The position numbers and the translations under genes were made by a program. Of a DNA stretch of 6,453 nt, positions 1-6,072 are shown piece after piece. The notes below the pieces were generated by a model. That model searched no databases. It worked only from the letters and a program-made list of their open reading frames with translations, and had not been told where the DNA came from. How positions within the stretch are numbered: the first letter of the stretch is position 1; every line of letters begins with the position of its first letter. Source of the DNA: Pseudomonadota bacterium (lineage in GTDB: Bacteria; Myxococcota; Polyangia; Polyangiales; Polyangiaceae); assembly GCA_023419055.1 (NCBI GenBank), contig JAEZYO010000224.1, positions 1-6,453 of the forward strand. The letters are read 5' to 3'.

Positions 1-2
1 CC

Positions 3-185
3 TTCGTTCTGCGCATGAAAGCCGGCCCGGTGTACGAAGACTCCCCGATGCCTTGGGACACCTTCAGGACCATCAAGGAAGACGACGCGCGCGCTCTCTA
101 CCGCTACTTCCGCTCTTTGCCCCCCGCGGCGACCGGTCCCGATCCTTCGGACCGGAGCAGCGTGGTCATGAAGAACCAGGGGTAA
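3..185 (+). CDS. Probable c-type cytochrome, C-terminal fragment (5' end outside window)
   Basis: This is an open frame entering from the left edge and stopping at TAA 183-185, leaving 60 residues. The fragment reads like the last part of a class I cytochrome c domain. A Met-Pro-Trp motif (M16-P17-W18) in a Ser-Pro-Met-Pro-Trp context would supply the axial Met ligand of the haem. It is followed by an amphipathic helix (about 23-40) carrying the acidic-Ala-Leu-Tyr-x-Tyr pattern and ending in Ser-Leu-Pro-Pro, a common finish for periplasmic cytochromes of this type. The CXXCH haem-binding site would lie upstream of the window, so haem attachment cannot be confirmed. The role would be periplasmic electron transfer. 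The last 20 or so residues are polar and look like a disordered tail. The next gene begins 47 bases downstream on the same strand, so co-transcription is possible. The assignment rests on motif recognition in a short fragment. Confidence 0.6.
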   Translation, partial: FVLRMKAGPVYEDSPMPWDTFRTIKEDDARALYRYFRSLPPAATGPDPSDRSSVVMKNQG

Positions 186-232
186 GGAGCCGCGCTTGTG
201 GGAGGCGGGGACCTCTGCAACCATCGGGGTTC

Positions 233-2131
233 GTGGAAACTGGCCGCCGCCGAGCGCCCAACGAGGAGCTCTGGGAACTCGGAGCGCTGAACGACAAGGA
301 CGCGCTCCTCTCTGCGGTGGAGTCCATCGTCGGGCTCGGCACGTGGGTCTGGGACGTGCGCAGCCGCCGCGTGGCGTGGTCAGACGGGATGTACCGCATC
401 CTCGGTTACGAGCCGGGGGCGATCCCCGCGTCCACCGAGAGCTTTTTCGCCGCGATCCATCCGGACGATCGAGAAATGATGTCGCGGCTCTCGCGCGCGA
501 CCGAGGAGCGCGGGGAAACCCCGACCGTGTACTCGAGGATCGTGCGCCCGGACGGCGAGATCCGGCACGTACGCGTGGAAGGCATCGCCTTCCGAGAGCA
601 CGACGAGCTCGCCCGCATCGTCGGCACCATCCTGGACGTGACCGAGCAGGTCTCGCGTGAGCGACAGGTCGCGCGCTCCGCCGCGTTCTTGAATCAGGCA
701 CAGCGCATCGGACACATCGGTAGCTGGCACTGGGACCCGAGCGACGGGCGCATGCAGTGGTCGGAGGAGCTCTACAGAATCTTCGGGGTCGCGCCGGACG
801 TGACGCCCACGGAGGAGCTGTTCTTCAGCCTGGTGCATCCGGACGATCGCGACGCCGCGGCGCGCGGCAGCTGGGTCGTGCTCGGACAGGACTCGAGCCG
901 CGGCGAGTTTCGCATCGTGACCCCCGAGGGCAAGGAGCGCTGGGTGGTCATCGAGTCCCGCATGAGCGAGGAGCAGGGCTCGCCCAGCAGCCTGATCGGC
1001 ACGGTGCTCGACATCACCGAGCGCAAGCGCCTGGAAGACGAGCTCCGCCACGCGCAGAAGATGGAAGCGGTGGGCCGCCTCGCCGGCGGGATCGCGCACG
1101 ATTTCAACAACCTGCTCGCGATCATCCAGGGCAGCGCCGAGCTCGTGCAGCGTCGCGTCGAGGCTCCGGAGATCGAGGACATCCTGCAGGCGGCCGATCG
1201 CGCCGCCGCCCTCACGCGCCGCCTCCTCGCCTTCAGCCGGCGCGCCGTGGTGCGCGCCAAGGTGCTCGACGTGAACGACGTCGTGATGGACGCGGCGCGG
1301 CTCGTGCGACGCGTGATCGGCGAGGACATCCGCATCCGGCTCGAGCTCTCCGGAGAGCTCGGTCACGTGCTGGCCGATCCCGCGCAGCTCGAGCAGGTCG
1401 TGATGAACCTCGTCTTGAACGCGCGTGACGCGATGCCGGGAGGCGGGGTGCTCACCATCCGCACCGCGAACGTGGCCCCCGATCGGGTGGGGGACGCCGG
1501 AGAGCAGGTGCTGCTCGCCGTCAGCGATACCGGCGTCGGGATGGACGAGTCGACTCGCGCGCGCGTCTTCGAGCCCTTCTTCACCACGAAGCCGGTCGGG
1601 CAGGGCACAGGTCTCGGTTTGTCCACGGTGTTCGGCATCGTGACGCAGAGCGGGGGCAGGGTTCAGGTCGAGTCGCAGCTGCACCAGGGCAGCACCTTCT
1701 CGGTTTTTCTCCCGCGCGTGGAGAAGGAGAGCGAGCCGCCCGAGCCGCGGAGCTCGCAGCCGCCGCTCACCGGCAACGAGCGGATCTTGCTGGTGGAGGA
1801 CGACGATCGCGTTCGCCTCGTGATCACCCGCATGCTGGAGGCCGCAGGCTACCAGGTCGTGACCGCCGAGCACGCCGAGCGCGCGCTCCGCATCGCGGAG
1901 GCATCGAGCGAGCCGTTCGACCTCTTGCTCACGGACGTGGTCATGCCGAAAATGTCAGGCCGGGAGCTCGCGCAGCGCCTGTACGCGAGCGGCCGAGTTC
2001 GTTCGCTCCTCTACATGACCGGGCACGCTCCGAGCGACGGCGAGGGTCCCGACGCGACTCAGCTCTTCAAGCCGTTCAGCGAGCGTGATCTGCTCGGCAC
2101 GGTACGCCTGGCGCTCGAGACTCGCCGGTGA
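233..2131 (+). CDS. Soluble hybrid sensor histidine kinase (PAS-PAS-HisKA-HATPase-REC)
   Basis: Predicted 632-residue cytosolic kinase that senses a signal through PAS domains, autophosphorylates and passes phosphate to its own receiver. Domain order from GTG 233: PAS 1 about 25-138; PAS 2 about 150-263; DHp about 268-340 with H289 in an A-H-D-F-N-N-L-L H-box; HATPase about 376-495 with N-box N392/N396, D432 of DTGVGM and the GTGLGLS lid at 458-464; receiver about 517-630 with acidic E522/D523, phospho-acceptor D568, T596 and K613. All catalytic residues are present. No signal peptide or membrane segment is seen. The frame stays open upstream, but that part overlaps the cytochrome gene and reads as arginine-rich out-of-frame sequence, so I place the start after 185. 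GTG 233 is the first candidate, with only a weak GGGG upstream; CTG 287 and GTG 317 are alternatives. No HPt domain or partner regulator lies in the window, so the output is unknown. Confidence 0.93.
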   Translation: METGRRRAPNEELWELGALNDKDALLSAVESIVGLGTWVWDVRSRRVAWSDGMYRILGYEPGAIPASTESFFAAIHPDDREMMSRLSRATEERGETPTVYSRIVRPDGEIRHVRVEGIAFREHDELARIVGTILDVTEQVSRERQVARSAAFLNQAQRIGHIGSWHWDPSDGRMQWSEELYRIFGVAPDVTPTEELFFSLVHPDDRDAAARGSWVVLGQDSSRGEFRIVTPEGKERWVVIESRMSEEQGSPSSLIGTVLDITERKRLEDELRHAQKMEAVGRLAGGIAHDFNNLLAIIQGSAELVQRRVEAPEIEDILQAADRAAALTRRLLAFSRRAVVRAKVLDVNDVVMDAARLVRRVIGEDIRIRLELSGELGHVLADPAQLEQVVMNLVLNARDAMPGGGVLTIRTANVAPDRVGDAGEQVLLAVSDTGVGMDESTRARVFEPFFTTKPVGQGTGLGLSTVFGIVTQSGGRVQVESQLHQGSTFSVFLPRVEKESEPPEPRSSQPPLTGNERILLVEDDDRVRLVITRMLEAAGYQVVTAEHAERALRIAEASSEPFDLLLTDVVMPKMSGRELAQRLYASGRVRSLLYMTGHAPSDGEGPDATQLFKPFSERDLLGTVRLALETRR

Positions 2132-2173
2132 TCGAGCTTGTCTCGTCGGGCGCGTCGAGCTAACGAGCCTTTG

Positions 2174-2503
2174 ATGTCGTCTTGCATCCTCAAGGCGTCG
2201 TTCGCGGTCGCGTTCGCCATCGTCACGCTCGGCTGCGTCAGCACGTCGGACCGGCTGCGCGCCAAGTTTGCGAGCGAGAAGACGTGCCCGAAAGACCAGG
2301 TACGCGTGACGGAGAGCGGCGCGAACGTTTACCGGGTCAGTGGCTGCAACGAGAGCGTCGAGTACGTCTGCTCGACCTTCGCGAACGCCGGCGGCGACCC
2401 GCCCTGTGAAGAGCGAGGCACCGAACGGAACGCGCCGGCCGGAGTACCCACTCGTTCGCCAGGCATGCAGAACCACGAGACGCCGCCTGGGCCGTCGTAC
2501 TGA
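2174..2503 (+). CDS. Small cysteine-containing lipoprotein, function unknown
   Basis: Encodes 109 residues. The N-terminus is a lipoprotein signal peptide: short n-region, hydrophobic core (about 8-18) and lipobox V-T-L-G-C with the lipidated cysteine at C21. The mature protein should therefore be anchored in the periplasm-facing or outer membrane. It has four further cysteines (C38, C58, C66, C78), arranged as Cys-Pro near the start, a V-S-G-C motif and a Y-V-C motif, which suggests two disulfides. This layout resembles small hypothetical lipoproteins that I associate with myxobacteria, but I cannot name a family. The last 30 residues are rich in Pro, Gly, Arg and Thr and look disordered. 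ATG 2174 is preferred over TTG 2138 because it gives a normal-length signal peptide; no strong ribosome binding site is visible for either. The gene lies 42 bases after the hybrid kinase stop and could be read through from it. Confidence 0.75.
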   Translation: MSSCILKASFAVAFAIVTLGCVSTSDRLRAKFASEKTCPKDQVRVTESGANVYRVSGCNESVEYVCSTFANAGGDPPCEERGTERNAPAGVPTRSPGMQNHETPPGPSY

Positions 2504-2508
2504 CCGGC

Positions 2509-2523
2509 TGGTACGCTCCTTGC
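2509..2523 (+). promoter_or_regulatory. Candidate sigma-54 (-24/-12) promoter
   Basis: The stretch TGGTACG-CTCC-TTGC has the canonical GG (2510-2511), ten-base gap and GC (2522-2523) spacing of sigma-54 promoters. It differs from the TGGCACG-N4-TTGC consensus at one position, C to T, which is a common variant. It sits 6 bases after the lipoprotein stop and would start transcription near 2534-2537, giving a leader of about 60 bases to ATG 2598. Sigma-54 promoters need an AAA+ enhancer-binding protein; none is encoded in the window and no upstream activator site was identified, though it would fall inside the lipoprotein gene. A chance match in GC-rich DNA is possible. Confidence 0.5.
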
Positions 2524-2597
2524 GATGCCCGAGCTCGATGCTTGGCAAGCCTTCGAAATCTGCAGGCGCTTATGCCGTGGTGTCGCTCCATCACCAC

Positions 2598-3122
2598 ATG
2601 GTGAAGGTCTTTCTTCACACGGCTGCCGTAGTTTCCGCGTTCTTACTCTGCCTTACGGCTCGTCAGGCGAGGGCCGATGACGCAAAGATCGAGATCGCCG
2701 GGAAGGCGACGTACGGCGACGTGGGGATTGGCCTTCTCGGCGTGGGACTAGAAGGCGCCTACTTCCCTTCACCCCATTACGGGTTCGGCGGCGCGCTGTC
2801 CGCCTTCGTGGGCGATAACGGCGCGGATCCGTATTACAGCGAAAACGGTACGCTCGACGACGGCATCGCCGCGCTTGCCTTTGCCGAGGGGGACCTGCTG
2901 CGGGGCTGGGTCACGCCGTACGCGCGCCTCGGACTCGGCCTCGGCCGTCTGAATCGCTTCTACGACTATGACACCGAGTACGAGATCGACTTCGTCGGCG
3001 AGCTTTCGGGCGGCGTTGCGGTGCGGGGTGGTCCAGTGGTGCTCAGGCTTGCGATCACGCCGTCGCTCTACGGCACGGATCCGTTCGTCGCGTACAGCGC
3101 GAGCTTGGGTGGCCGCTTCTGA
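2598..3122 (+). CDS. Exported protein, probable small outer-membrane beta-barrel
   Basis: Encodes 174 residues. A Sec signal peptide runs from K3 through a hydrophobic core (about 8-20) to an A-R-A cleavage site at 24-26; C18 is not in a lipobox. The mature chain of about 148 residues is rich in Gly, Tyr, Phe and alternating hydrophobic residues, with repeated short stretches typical of amphipathic beta-strands (for example around 42-55, 62-71, 104-116, 133-143 and 147-156). It contains acidic, Tyr-rich loops (78-88 and 121-131). It ends in Gly-Gly-Arg-Phe with a terminal Phe, the usual signature recognised by the BAM machinery. The size would suit an eight-stranded barrel, but I recognise no specific family and make no functional claim. 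ATG 2598 is chosen because it gives a clean signal peptide and leaves room for a leader behind the candidate sigma-54 promoter; ATG 2538 would add 20 non-signal-like residues. No clear Shine-Dalgarno sequence precedes it. Confidence 0.78.
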   Translation: MVKVFLHTAAVVSAFLLCLTARQARADDAKIEIAGKATYGDVGIGLLGVGLEGAYFPSPHYGFGGALSAFVGDNGADPYYSENGTLDDGIAALAFAEGDLLRGWVTPYARLGLGLGRLNRFYDYDTEYEIDFVGELSGGVAVRGGPVVLRLAITPSLYGTDPFVAYSASLGGRF

Positions 3123-3132
3123 GAGGTCGAAG

Positions 3133-4416
3133 CTACTTCGATACCAGATCCGGCGGCGATTCGGCGGGCGCCGGGGCGGGGGCGTGATTCCGATCGATCA
3201 ACAGCGAGAGCAGCATGTCGCTGAGGACGTTCACCATCGAGCGGCCACGCGCGATGATCCAATCCACCGTGAGGAGGAGAGGCAGGAGCTCGACCGGCAA
3301 CCCGATGGTGTTGAGCACGACGGCGAGCGAGACGAAGCCCGCCTCGGGGACTCCAGCGACGCCGACCGCAGCGACCATGCAGGTCAGCGCGGCGAGCAGC
3401 TGCTCCCCGAGCGATAGATGAATGCCGCTCGCTTGCGCCACGAAGAGCACGGCCATGCCCTCGTACAGGATGATGCCGTCGTTGTTGAAGTTCGTCCCGA
3501 CGCACGCGCCGAGCGCGGACGAGGAGCGCGAAACTCCGAGCCGATCGAGCGCGCGCAGCGTGACCGGCAACGTGGCGAGGCTGCTGTTTGCCCCGGCGGC
3601 GTACGCGACCGGCTCCTTGGCTACGCTCCAGAAGCGCGAGAGCGGCATCTTGATCAGGAGGATCAACCAGGCGTGGTAGGTGAAGAGCACGTGGAGGAAG
3701 AGCCCTCCCACGCCGACGAGCACGTAAGCCGCGAGTCCCTTGAGCGGTGAGTAGCCGTATTCGCCGACCGACTTCGCCACCACGCCGAAGACCGCGAAAG
3801 GAACGAGCTTGATCACCCACCCGAGCACGACCTCCGTCAGTCGCTGGAGGGTTTCGATCGTGCCTTCGAGCGCGCGATAGCTGCTGGTCCCGGCGGCGAT
3901 TTGCTCCGTTCGGACGCGCCGAAGACCAGCGCCCGTGAGCACCGCGATCAGGATCACGGTGAGGATGAGGTTCTCGGCAAACGGAGTGATCAGGCTGGTC
4001 GGGACGAAGCTCGAGAGGGTAGAGAGCAGATCGACCTTCTTGTTGGCGTACGCGCTCGACGCCGCCGGGTTCGGCGTCATCACGTGGGCGAGGTGGCGGC
4101 CGGGGTGAAAGAGGTTCGAGATGGCGAGGCCGAGGGCGAGCGCGATCGTCGCGTTGAGCGACGCCCAGAACAGGAGCCGTACCGCTGCGCGGCTCTTGAT
4201 CTCGGTCTTCAAGATCGCGTTCACGATCGCGAAGAAGAGCAGCGGCGTCGCGGCGGCGCGGATGAGCTGGATCGTCAGCTTTCCGATCTCGCCGAGACCG
4301 CTCGCTCGTTCGGCCAGCAAGGGTCCCACCACGAGACCGAGGCCGAGCGCCAGGATGATCTGGACATGCAGCGGAAATCGTGAGGGCTTCGGCGGGGGCG
4401 CGGCGCCGGTCGTCAT
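3133..4416 (-). CDS. Dicarboxylate/amino acid:cation symporter (DAACS / SLC1-type)
   Basis: Encodes 427 residues, the usual length for this inner-membrane elevator transporter family (GltP, DctA, GltPh), which imports acidic substrates with Na+ or H+. The fold is legible: TM1 about 15-35, TM2 about 45-70, TM3 about 80-103 ending in L-F-x-P-G, TM4-TM6 about 145-256, the HP1 hairpin with S278-S279 and T282-L283-P284, TM7 with N311-N312-D313-G314, HP2 with G355-V356-P357, and TM8 with D385, R392, S393, N396 and D400. The TM8 arginine (R397 of GltPh) that binds a side-chain carboxylate is kept. By eye alignment, the amino-group ligand D394 is A389 and its HP1 partner R276 is N277, which argues for a dicarboxylate rather than aspartate or glutamate. 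The usual NMDG is NNDG. ATG 4416 gives the expected short N-terminus; the C-terminus is an Ala-Pro tail. The family assignment is firm, the substrate is not. Confidence 0.93.
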   Translation of the reverse strand: MTTGAAPPPKPSRFPLHVQIILALGLGLVVGPLLAERASGLGEIGKLTIQLIRAAATPLLFFAIVNAILKTEIKSRAAVRLLFWASLNATIALALGLAISNLFHPGRHLAHVMTPNPAASSAYANKKVDLLSTLSSFVPTSLITPFAENLILTVILIAVLTGAGLRRVRTEQIAAGTSSYRALEGTIETLQRLTEVVLGWVIKLVPFAVFGVVAKSVGEYGYSPLKGLAAYVLVGVGGLFLHVLFTYHAWLILLIKMPLSRFWSVAKEPVAYAAGANSSLATLPVTLRALDRLGVSRSSSALGACVGTNFNNDGIILYEGMAVLFVAQASGIHLSLGEQLLAALTCMVAAVGVAGVPEAGFVSLAVVLNTIGLPVELLPLLLTVDWIIARGRSMVNVLSDMLLSLLIDRNHAPAPAPAESPPDLVSK

Positions 4417-4470
4417 TGCGGCTCAGCCTAGGCCAGCTCCGGACCTTCTCCGAGAAACTCACGGGGGGCC

Positions 4471-4498
4471 CGAGCCCGGGTGGGGGCACCCCGGCTCG
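4471..4498. repeat. GC-rich inverted repeat (hairpin) in the divergent spacer
   Basis: Two 12-base arms (4471-4482 and 4487-4498) flank a GGGG loop. They are complementary at 11 of 12 positions, with a single central C-C mismatch. No T-tract follows on either strand, so it is not a standard intrinsic terminator. It lies 54 bases upstream of the symporter start codon and about 120 bases upstream of the kinase start codon. It could be an operator or, if the symporter transcript starts beyond it, a leader structure. The rest of the 200-base spacer (4417-4616) shows no gene and no convincing -35/-10 pair. Confidence 0.6.
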
Positions 4499-4601
4499 AA
4501 GCGCCGGAAAGACAAGTGGAAGTCGCGTGGAACCAGCGCGGATGGCTCCAGGGTTCGAGCTGGAAAATGAGTAGGGAAACGTGGTATCCAAAACCCGACT
4601 C

Positions 4602-4610
4602 GGTGGGGGG
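4602..4610 (+). promoter_or_regulatory. Ribosome binding site supporting ATG 4617
   Basis: A G-rich run (GGTGGGGGG) ends 6 bases before ATG 4617, a suitable distance for pairing with the 16S rRNA tail. It favours ATG 4617 over the in-frame GTG 4581, which would add 12 residues ahead of a low-complexity Ser/Pro start. Confidence 0.5.
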
Positions 4611-4616
4611 TCGCAC

Positions 4617-6071
4617 ATGTCCGTCAGTCCTTCCGTGAGCCCTCACCTTTCGCCTTACTCCCCCGGGGAAGTAGTGGCGGGGAAGTACCGCTTGAAGCGG
4701 CTTCTCGGCGAGGGCGGGATGGGCGCGGTCTGGGAAGCTCGGAACCTCGCGCTCGACATCGACGTCGCCGTGAAGTTGATCCGGGCGGACCTGAACAAGG
4801 AAACCTTCGGGCTACGGCTGAAGCAGGAGGCTCGGGCGGCGGCCAAGCTCGGGCACCCATCCATCGTACGCGTGTTCGACGTGGGGGAGACCGCGCTCGG
4901 GGATCCCTTCATCGTGATGGAGCTCCTCGAGGGGCGCTCGCTCGGCGACCTGATCGGCGCTGCGGGCCGCATCGACGCACGCCGGGCGGTCCAGTTGCTC
5001 CTGCCCATCGTCGACGCGCTCGTGGTCGCGCACTCGAAGCGCATCATTCATCGAGATCTCAAGCCCGACAACGTGTTCCTCTCGCTCGAGCAGAACGTCG
5101 AGCAGCCCAAGCTCCTCGATTTCGGGATCGTCAAGCTCGAGCACGACGAGAGCGACAGTCATCTGACGCAGGTGGGGACCGTGCTCGGGAGCCCCGACTA
5201 CATGTCGCCCGAGCAGGCGCGCGGCGCCGAGGACATCGACCACCGCGTCGACATCTGGTCGCTCAGCGTGACCTTGTACGAGTGCGTCACGGGGACGCTG
5301 CCTTTCGTCGCCGCCAACTACAACGCGCTCTTGTACAAGATCGTCGAGGACGAGCCGTTGCCCATCACGGAGCTCGGCGTCCCCGAGCCCGAGCTCTGGG
5401 ACATCCTTCGCTTCGGGCTCGCGAAGGCGCGCGATCACCGCTGGCAATCGATGACGGAGCTCGGCAAGGCGCTCGCCGGTTGGCTCTTCGCTCAGGGGGT
5501 GCTCGAGGACGCCTGCGGCGCGTCGCTCGAGGCGCGCTGGTTGTCTCGCAACACCGATCCGGCGGGCCGCCCGCTGTCCGATCCGCGGGCGAGCTTTCCG
5601 AGCCTCTCGGGCGTGCAGTCCTATCCAACCATCCCCGTCCGCACCGGTCAGAGTCGGAGCGAACCCCACTCGCAGCGCGCGGTGGTGCGCTCGTTGTCGT
5701 TCGCCGCGACCGTGGAACAGAACGGAGCGCGGCCGCGACGCTGGCCCCTCATCGCAGGCGGCGTTCTGGCGCTCCTCGCCATGGGCGCGGGCATCGCGCT
5801 CCTGACTCGCACGGAGCCTGCCCACACCGTGGCTTCGACCGCGAGCGCTCCAACGCTCCCTACGTCGTCTCCGGTTCCCGTCGCGCCCGAAGTATCGCTG
5901 GAAAACGAGCGCGTTCCGGTGGTCGAACCCTCTTCTGAGCCGAAGCGCAGCGCGCCGCCGCCGCGCAAGCCCGCGAAGAACAGCCCCAAGAAGCCCGCTG
6001 TCGGCGCAAGCTCGGCGACTCCGCCCGCGCCGAAGCCCGCCCCTCTGTCGGATCTGATTTCGCCGTACTGA
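4617..6071 (+). CDS. Transmembrane Hanks-type Ser/Thr protein kinase
   Basis: Encodes 484 residues. A eukaryotic-like kinase domain (about 24-290) is complete: glycine loop G31-E-G-G-M-G36, ATP-anchoring K53, helix-C E71, catalytic loop H145-R-D-L-K-P-D-N152 (base D147), D168-F-G170, activation segment ending in S197-P-E199, D212 of helix F and R275. It should be active. The usual Gly of D-I-W-S-L-G is Ser (S216). A Ser/Thr-rich juxtamembrane linker (about 300-371) is a plausible autophosphorylation region. One membrane helix follows (about 376-396), preceded by Arg residues that keep the kinase in the cytosol. The periplasmic tail of about 88 residues is rich in Pro, Ala, Ser and Lys, with no PASTA or other recognised sensor domain. 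The gene is divergent from the symporter and its stop is one base before the next ATG, which indicates an operon with the TPR protein. The substrate is unknown. Confidence 0.95.
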   Translation: MSVSPSVSPHLSPYSPGEVVAGKYRLKRLLGEGGMGAVWEARNLALDIDVAVKLIRADLNKETFGLRLKQEARAAAKLGHPSIVRVFDVGETALGDPFIVMELLEGRSLGDLIGAAGRIDARRAVQLLLPIVDALVVAHSKRIIHRDLKPDNVFLSLEQNVEQPKLLDFGIVKLEHDESDSHLTQVGTVLGSPDYMSPEQARGAEDIDHRVDIWSLSVTLYECVTGTLPFVAANYNALLYKIVEDEPLPITELGVPEPELWDILRFGLAKARDHRWQSMTELGKALAGWLFAQGVLEDACGASLEARWLSRNTDPAGRPLSDPRASFPSLSGVQSYPTIPVRTGQSRSEPHSQRAVVRSLSFAATVEQNGARPRRWPLIAGGVLALLAMGAGIALLTRTEPAHTVASTASAPTLPTSSPVPVAPEVSLENERVPVVEPSSEPKRSAPPPRKPAKNSPKKPAVGASSATPPAPKPAPLSDLISPY

Positions 6072-6072
6072 C

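Noticed and set aside
53..232. Upstream in-frame extension of the hybrid kinase to TTG 53
   Set aside because: It overlaps the in-frame cytochrome C-terminus by more than 130 bases and reads as Arg/Pro/Gly-rich nonsense without domain character.
380..1873. Long open frame (497 codons) on the minus strand opposite the hybrid kinase
   Set aside because: The plus strand encodes intact PAS, DHp, HATPase and receiver motifs across the whole stretch. The antisense product is His/Arg/Ala-rich with no motif, as expected from GC-biased codons read in antisense.
2116..2145. Six-base inverted repeat (CGAGAC / GTCTCG) around the hybrid kinase stop, considered as a terminator
   Set aside because: The 18-base loop and absence of a T-tract make it a poor terminator and a likely chance pairing.
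2340..2597. Upstream in-frame extension of the barrel gene to position 2340
   Set aside because: It overlaps the lipoprotein gene and would bury the signal peptide about 90 residues inside the protein.
4582..4590. Extended -10-like sequence TGGTATCCA ahead of the kinase gene
   Set aside because: No acceptable -35 hexamer lies about 17 bases upstream, and the match is too weak to call a promoter.
3068..4618. Minus-strand frame of 516 codons overlapping the symporter in another frame
   Set aside because: Its product is Arg/Pro-rich and lacks any domain, whereas the 3133-4416 frame has the full symporter motif set.
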